A stretch of 64,000 nt of DNA from Liolophura sinensis. Taxonomy: Eukaryota; Mollusca; Polyplacophora; Chitonida; Chitonidae. The position numbers were made by a program, and so were the translations under genes. Location: NCBI RefSeq assembly GCF_032854445.1, contig NW_027017953.1, positions 1,056,501 through 1,120,500 on the forward strand, read 5' to 3'. A model generated the notes under the pieces. That model made no database searches, was not told the DNA's origin, and saw nothing but the letters and a program-made list of their open reading frames with translations. Shown piece after piece: positions 59,172 through 64,000 of this stretch (positions are counted from its first letter, which is position 1; the number at the start of each line of letters is the position of its first letter).

Positions 59172-62100
59172 TTCTGTCAGTTTTAGTGTTACATATGTAC
59201 ATACTGTATTCTTCAAAATGGAGGGAAAGGCCATGTGCTGGTGTGTCAGGTCTCCTTAAAAGGTTATCAAGCCAGGTGTCTTTAACAAGCATTCACAATT
59301 CACTGAAGCCACACCATAATACATGTATGTTCACACTGAGACATTCCTGCTGCTTGCATATAATAAGGATGTAGAGCATGGGGAGAAAAACCAGAGCAAG
59401 TACCACAGTGTGATAGATGTAGAGCATGGAGAGAAAAACCAGATCAAATACCACAGTGTGATAGACATAGAGCTTGGAGAGAAAAACCAGAGCAAATACT
59501 GCAGTGTGATAGACGTAGAGCATAGAGAGAAAAGTCAGAGCAAATACCACGGTGTGATAGCCGTAGAGCATGGAGAGAAAAACCAGAGCCAATACCACGG
59601 TGTGATAGACGTAGAGCATGGAGAGAAAAACCAGAGCCAATACCACGGTGTAATAGACGTAGAGCATGGAGAGAAAAACCAGAGCAAATATCACAGTGTT
59701 ATAGACATAGAGCATGGAGAGAAAAACCAGAGCCAATACCACGGTGTGATAGACGTAGAGCATGGAGAGAAAAACCAGAGCAAATATCACGGTGTGATAG
59801 CCGTAGAGCATGGAGAGAAAAACCAGAGCCAATACCACGGTGTGATAGACGCAGAGCATGGAGAGAAAAAACAGAGCAAATACCACAGTGTGATAGACGT
59901 AGAGCATGGAGAGAAAAACCAGATCAAATACCACAGTGTGATAGACATAGAGCTTGGAGAGAAAAAACAGAACAAATATCACAGTGTGATAGACGTAGAG
60001 CATGGAGAGAAAAACCAGAGCAAATACCACAGTGTGATAGACGTAGAGCATGGAGAGAAAAACCAGAGCCAATACCACGGTGTGATAGACGTAGAGCATG
60101 GAGAGAAAAGTCAGAGCAAATACCACGGTGTGATAGACGTAGAGCATGGAGAGAAAAGCCAGTGTCAATACCACAGTGTGATAGACGTAGAGCATGGAGA
60201 GAAAAGTCAGAGCAAATACCACGGTGTGATAGACGTAGAGCATGGAGAGAAAAACCAGAGCAAATACCACTGTGTGATAGCCGTAGAGCATAGAGAGAAA
60301 AACCAGAGCCAATACCACAGTGTGATAGACGTAGAGCATGGAGGGAAAAGTCAGAGCAAATACCACGGTGTGATAGACGTAGAGCATGGAGAGAAAAACC
60401 AGAGCCAATACCACGGTGTGATAGCCGTAGAGCATGGAGAGAAAAACCAGATTCAATACCACAGTGTGATAGACGTAGAGCATGGAGAGAAAAACCAGAG
60501 CAAATATCACAGTGTGATAGACGTAGAGCATGGAGAGAAAAACCAGAGCCTATACCACGGTGTGATAGCCGTAGAGCATGGAGAGAAAAACCAGAGCAAA
60601 TACCACAGTGTGATAGGCGTAGAGCATGGAGAGAAAAACCAGAGCAAATACCACAGTGTGATAGGCGTAGAGCATGGAGAGAAAAACCAGAGCAAATATC
60701 ACAGTGTGATGGACGTAGAGCATGGAGAGAAAAACCAGAGCAAATACCAAGGTGTGATAGACGTAGAGCATGGAGAGAAAAAACAGAGCAAATACCACAG
60801 TGTGATAGATGTAGAGCATGGAGAGAAAAACCAGAGTCAATACCACGGTGTGATAGACGCAGAGCATGGAGAGAAAAACCAGAGCAAATATCACAGTGTT
60901 ATAGACATAGAGCATGGAGAGAAAAACCAGAGGAAATATCACAGTGTGATAGACGTAGAGCATGGAGAGAAAAACCAGAGCCAATACCACGGTGTGATAG
61001 ACGTAGAGCATGGAGAGAAAAACCAGAGCAAATATCACAGTGTGATAGACGTAGAGCATGGAGAGAAAAACCAGAGCCAATACCACGGTGTGATAGACGC
61101 AGAGCATGGCGAGAAAAACCAGAGCAAATACCACAGTGTGATAGGCGTAAAGCATGGAGAGAAAAACCAGATCAAATACCACAGTGTGATAGACATAGAG
61201 CTTGGAGAGAAAAACCAGAGCAAATACCGCAGTGTGATAGATGTAGAGCATGGAGAGAAAAGTCAGAGCAAATACCACGGTGTGATAGACGTAGAGCATG
61301 GAGAGAAAAACCAGAGCCTATACCACGGTGTGATAGCCGTAGAGCATGGAGAGAAAAACCAGAGTCAATACCACAGTGTGATAGACGTAGAGCATGGAGA
61401 GAAAAATCAGAGCAAATACCACAGTGTGATAGACGTAGAGCATGGAGAGAAAAACCAGAGCCAATACCACGGTGTGATAGACGCAGAGCATGGCGAGAAA
61501 AACCAGAGCCAATACCACGGTGTGATAGACGTAGAGCATGGAGAGAAAAAACAGAGCAAATACCACAGTGTGATAGGCGTAGAGCATGGAGAGAAAAACC
61601 AGAGCAAATACCACAGTGTGATAGGCGTAAAGCATGGAGAGAAAAACCAGATCAAATACCACAGTGTGATAGACATAGAGCTTGGAGAGAAAAACCAGAG
61701 CAAATACCGCAGTGTGATAGATGTAGAGCATGGAGAGAAAAAACAGAGCAAGTACCACAGTGTGATAGGCGTAGAGCATGGAGAGAAAAACCAGAGCAAA
61801 TATCACAGTGTGATAGACGTAGAGCATGGAGAGAAAAACCAGAGTCAATACCACGGTGTGATAGGCGTAGAGCATGGAGAGAAAAACCAGAGCAAATACC
61901 ACAGTGTGATAGACGTAGAGCATGGAGAGAAAAACCAGAGTCAATACCACGGTGTGATAGCCGTGGAGAATGGAGAGAAAAGTCAGAGCAAATACCACGG
62001 TGTGATAGACGTAGAGCATGGAGAGAAAAAACAGAGCAAATACCACAGTGTGATAGGCGTAGAGCATGGAGAGAAAAACCAGAGCAAATATCACAGTGTG

Positions 62101-63374
62101 ATAGACGTAGAGCATGGAGAGAAAAACCAGAGTCAATACCACGGTGTGATAGCCGTGGAGAATGGAGAGAAAAATCAGAGCAAATACCGCAGTGTGATAG
62201 ATGTAGAGCATGGAGAGAAAAACCAGAGCAAATATCACAGTGTGATAGACATAGAGCATGGAGAGAAAAACCAGAGCAAATATCACAGTGTGATAGACGT
62301 AGAGCATGGAGAGAAAAACCAAAGCAAACACCATAGTGTGATAGATGGCAGATGGTCACATGTAACCGGTGAAATACGGCCTTATGTTAGTTTACCTCAG
62401 TCAGGGTTTATTATAACTGTAAATACATGAATAGTAGCAAATTTCACCATGGCTTGAATTAGCAGAATTAGGTAAAAAAAATGCAGTGATGTTAATTGCA
62501 ATTTATTTGAATTCACTTGTCTAGAATTACTGAAAATGCTGTGTTGTCATCACTTTGAAACACTGCTTTAATGTGACATGAAGAATGGTAAAAGCAATGT
62601 TGACCATCAAATAAGTTAAAAGTTATGTGCTCTGTTTCAGGATGACCAGTCCCCCCGTTGACCCATTTCTGGTGCCAGACAGACAGACAGGTTTGAGTGC
62701 GCTTCGTGAGCTTAACCCATGCCGTCAGTGGAACTTTGTTGAGGTAGGAGCTTACTTGTTTTGTCAGTTGACTGATTTTCTTAACCTATTCATAATGTTC
62801 CCTTTATAGCTTGTTACATATGTTTTCATCCACAAAACGGTACTCTTTGTTTCATGGGAAAGAAATTTACTTTGAAAGATAAACATCACCATGTTGTCAT
62901 ACTTGAGACAAAGTGAAATAAATATTCAGACAATAGTATTGCCCATGCTTTTATACAGCATGGGCAATATACATGTAAAATTTCATCCGTTTTTGTGTAT
63001 AATTGTGTATTCTTTGTGTGGGTTGTTTCCTGTAAAAACTCACATTCTGTTTAATGTGAGTTTGAATGACTCTTGTTGGATGCAGTTGTGCTGGAGGATG
63101 GCAGAGCTTTGACTATTGAGATCATTTCAGAAGGTTTGATTTCCACCTTCCCAAGGGTGGGCTTGGGGGATGGGGTCCCCCCCTAACATACCATCACCCA
63201 CAAGCTCCAGTCATTTAACAGAATCTTGATTATGGTATAAAAAATAACATGCAAAAAATAAAGGTGGAAATCCTTGTATGTTTATTTCATGTTTGATGGA
63301 CCTTGTATGTCATGTTGGATTGACTGTGTTTTATTTCAGATTAACATAACCATTGAGGAATTGAGGAAATACAG
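49632..63374 (+). CDS. ASNSD1: Asparagine synthetase domain-containing protein 1, partial at 3' end, frame broken (8 exons in window)
   Basis: Resembles asparagine synthetases: a class II glutaminase-type domain beginning MCGICC with Cys2, then a synthetase-type domain with the PP-loop SGGLDS. The function of this family is not well defined. Recognisable segments are NRGP, RNTLLWNGEIFGGL, LWFGRDTLGRRSLLWHL, KSSVAILFSGGLDSTVIAAL, EDEPIDLLNVAF and RQWNFVEINITIEEL. Splice sites of introns 1 and 3-7 look normal. However, exon 2 needs one frame change, exon 3 one, exon 5 at least two, and the exon 2 to exon 3 phase does not fit. The other three genes have no such breaks. It may be a decaying copy or carry uncorrected small indels. 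Intron 6 is 7.4 kb and almost wholly minisatellite. The gene continues past the right edge. Confidence 0.88.
50417..50621 (+). CDS. ASNSD1: ASNSD1 exon 2, frameshifted
   Basis: Begins DYFHEQSRLYNRGPGLSEE in the frame set by exon 1, then hits TGA at about 50492. From about 50485 the conserved reading (DGQTLVMCGSVLGLRGPLTS, RNTLLWNGEIFGGLK) is in the next frame, as expected from one extra base. Acceptor tttttaag, donor gtaact. Exon length 205. Confidence 0.85.
51099..51219 (+). CDS. ASNSD1: ASNSD1 exon 3, frameshifted
   Basis: Encodes GEDCNDTRVLLRTLSQCTST and AEILQVMVMIQGP, then changes frame to FSFIYWQ at about 51196-51200, as expected from one missing base in gggccttc. Acceptor gagcag (or cagtag), donor gtaagg. 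The entry phase does not match exon 2. Confidence 0.8.
51265..51523 (-). mobile_element. tRNA-derived SINE in ASNSD1 intron 3 with target-site duplication
   Basis: Reverse-oriented copy: poly-T, tgttttacgccgtactcaag, a middle accatccgcaggttgctggc and a head ending gccacggaggccc. Flanked by taccttttaga at 51254-51264 and tacctttaga at 51524-51533, a near-perfect target-site duplication. Lacks about 15 bases (cggagaggaagcc) present in other copies. Confidence 0.9.
51615..51985. repeat. 53-bp minisatellite in ASNSD1 intron 3 (about 7 copies)
   Basis: Units of gatgagtgctctttctgtcc ttctgttgttaaaatgttcc catcgacaactgt. It ends about 120 bases before exon 4. Confidence 0.92.
52103..52222 (+). CDS. 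ASNSD1: ASNSD1 exon 4
   Basis: 40 codons: DSTNTLWFGRDTLGRRSLLW, HLPICSEDVFMLSSVKVHHM; acceptor tttttaag, donor gtaagt, phase 0. Strong match to the conserved WFGRDxxGRRSLLWH block. Confidence 0.94.
52480..53180. repeat. 44-bp minisatellite in ASNSD1 intron 4 (about 15 copies)
   Basis: Units contain catgccattgtgtggtgtca gtgtactgtgactggatggg gcct. Outer copies are shorter and more diverged than central ones. Confidence 0.92.
53547..54284 (+). CDS. ASNSD1: ASNSD1 exon 5, frame broken at least twice
   Basis: Starts KFEEVPAVGIFSLRLSDKKA and LFPWKPSGLARIHP in phase 0, with a stop at 53811. The reading from about 53789 to 53986 is in another frame (IPKVNKDIEAPTDRSLGKLE, LSSQLIDVLKKAVQVRVS). After about 54000 a third frame leads to EPRKSSVAILFSGGLDSTVI and ALADR. 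Donor gtaagg, phase 2 in the last frame, which fits exon 6. Confidence 0.85.
54720..55060. repeat. About 53-57-bp minisatellite in ASNSD1 intron 5 (about 6 copies)
   Basis: Units of cgccgccatatgacgacgtt caacctcaatcactcactcg ctcttctgaaagt. The core resembles the 3' end of the SINE-like element at 3175-3226, so the array may have grown from a SINE tail. Confidence 0.88.
55110..55211 (+). CDS. ASNSD1: ASNSD1 exon 6
   Basis: Encodes CLPEDEPIDLLNVAFEQKSK and PHVEKTSKHKGPG; acceptor tgtttcag, donor gtaggg, phase 1 in and phase 2 out. The DEPIDLLNVAF block is diagnostic. Its last 60-odd bases seed the large array downstream. Confidence 0.94.
55145..59075 (+). repeat. 108/111-bp minisatellite carrying the ASNSD1 exon 6 donor (about 33 copies)
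   Basis: Each unit repeats the exon end (aacagaaatccaaaccacat, then cagcaagcacaaagggccgg gcag) and a donor gtaggg or gtagag, then aaagcttgggtcattccag and a short linker. Length alternates mainly between 108 and 111 bases, both multiples of three. A SINE splits the array at 57732-57999. Confidence 0.95.
57732..57999 (-). mobile_element. tRNA-derived SINE inserted in the 108/111-bp array
   Basis: Reverse-oriented and intact: tttatttatttatttatttg tail, tgttttacgccgtactcaag, middle accatccgcaggttgctgac and head ending gccacggaggcccc. The array words cagcaggcacaaaa and cagcaagcacaaaa on either side look like a target-site duplication of about 14 bases. Confidence 0.92.
59110..59168. repeat. (TA)n microsatellite
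   Basis: Uninterrupted TA dinucleotides over about 50 bases between the two large arrays of ASNSD1 intron 6. Confidence 0.95.
59365..62345. repeat. 48-bp minisatellite in ASNSD1 intron 6 (about 62 copies)
   Basis: Units of gtagagcatggagagaaaaa ccagagcaaataccacagtg tgatagac. Purine-rich on the sense strand. With no length change over 3 kb, the plus frame stays open for 1035 codons with 16-residue periodicity (VIDVEHGEKNQSKYHS), and minus frames also stay open. Variants such as gac/gcc/ggc before gtagagc recur across the array. Confidence 0.96.
62641..62743 (+). CDS. ASNSD1: ASNSD1 exon 7
   Basis: Encodes MTSPPVDPFLVPDRQTGLSA, LRELNPCRQWNFVE; acceptor ctgtttcag completes the split arginine codon; donor gtagga, phase 0. 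VPDRxTG and WNFVE match the family. Confidence 0.94.
63340..63374 (+). CDS. ASNSD1: ASNSD1 exon 8
   Basis: Encodes INITIEELRKY plus two bases; acceptor ttatttcag, donor gtattg, ends in phase 2. Human ASNSD1 continues for over 200 residues beyond this point, so the remaining exons lie outside the window. Confidence 0.9.
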
Positions 63375-64000
63375 GTATTGCATTTACTGTCGTATTAATC
63401 ATACTTCATAATTGTTTCATGTGTAATAATTCAAAACTACTCTGGTTAAAAATGAAATACGCCGTAAGTACGTATAACTGTAATATTTACTATGTTAAGA
63501 TGTCATTTGATGGGATGATCCAGGCTTTTTTAAAATGAAGAATCTGATAAGCACTGGATTTGTTTATTCATGTATCTTATGAACGCAGAAAGTAACAATT
63601 GCTACTGAATTATTTAATTACACAGTAAATTAATATTTTATGCTGTAGTTAACAGTACTCTTATTACTGACGAGTGTCATAATCGTGGGTCAAAGAAAGG
63701 TCAAAAAAAATTACAGCATCTTACCTGACATTTCTTGATATAATATCACCTACCTCTTTACTGGTAGAAAATTGAACATCAGGTGCCAGTAAATTGACAA
63801 ATAATTTAGCAAAAGCCCAACAAAAGCCAAACTCTTCTGTAGATCTTGGGACACCATGCAAAGTTTGGTGTAAGTATATAGCTACGGAACCACTGACAGA
63901 AACCACTTTTAATTGAAGAAAGAAAGAAAAATCCCTAGTTCAAAGCCTTAAATAAAGTTTAAAAAATGGCTGAATAGAGTCGTTCTCAAAATATTAATCT
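63375..64000 (+). other. ASNSD1 intron 8, partial
   Basis: AT-rich intron sequence to the window edge. I see no exon. A minus-strand open stretch at 63721-63906 has no supporting features. Confidence 0.5.

Noticed and set aside
59323-62430. 1035-residue repetitive protein
   Set aside because: The frame follows from a 48-base unit without stops; frames are open on both strands, it lies within an intron of ASNSD1, and there is no signal peptide or non-repetitive domain.
63721-63906. Minus-strand exon in ASNSD1 intron 8
   Set aside because: No recognisable protein, no convincing splice sites on both sides.

Overview
This is eukaryotic nuclear DNA, most likely from a lophotrochozoan invertebrate; a mollusc or brachiopod is my inference. 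The genes are split into many short exons with GT-AG introns. Several tRNA-derived SINE copies are of a type I associate with mollusc and brachiopod genomes. Four conserved genes can be read, plus one weakly supported small gene.

Layout: 1-1500, minisatellite. 2114-15645 (+), SPTLC1, the large non-catalytic subunit of serine palmitoyltransferase, in 13 coding exons with all intron phases consistent. 15650-20640, convergent intergenic region with two minisatellites. 21165-27527 (-), CYB5RL, an NADH-cytochrome b5 reductase-like flavoprotein in 6 exons with an N-terminal Cys-rich domain and one GC-AG intron. 27787-31806 (-), candidate two-exon gene of 78 codons starting head-to-head with the next gene. 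32096-45634 (+), PARS2, mitochondrial prolyl-tRNA synthetase, 13 exons including a 32-base microexon. 46525-48835, intergenic 25-bp minisatellite. 49632-63374 and beyond (+), ASNSD1, whose splice sites and key motifs are present but whose frame is broken in several places.

The genes form no operon-like pathway: sphingolipid synthesis, a b5-reductase-type flavoenzyme, mitochondrial translation and an asparagine-synthetase-like protein. CYB5RL and PARS2 both lie at human 1p32.3, as I recall, so their closeness may be old linkage.

The striking feature is about 25 tandem arrays with units of 20-111 bp, covering roughly 45 percent of the window by my tally. Several grew out of exon-intron boundaries, so the unit contains exon sequence plus a working-looking splice site: SPTLC1 exon 7 acceptor (about 25 copies), SPTLC1 exon 12 donor (about 10), PARS2 exon 3 donor (about 34), ASNSD1 exon 6 donor (about 33), the last PARS2 coding exon with its stop (4), and a 2-copy duplication at the CYB5RL exon 5 acceptor in which the decoy AG has become TG. 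Wherever the real site can be placed, it is the copy next to the exon body. This looks like a genome-wide mode of minisatellite birth at splice junctions with strong tolerance of decoy sites, and it is the best candidate here for something undescribed.
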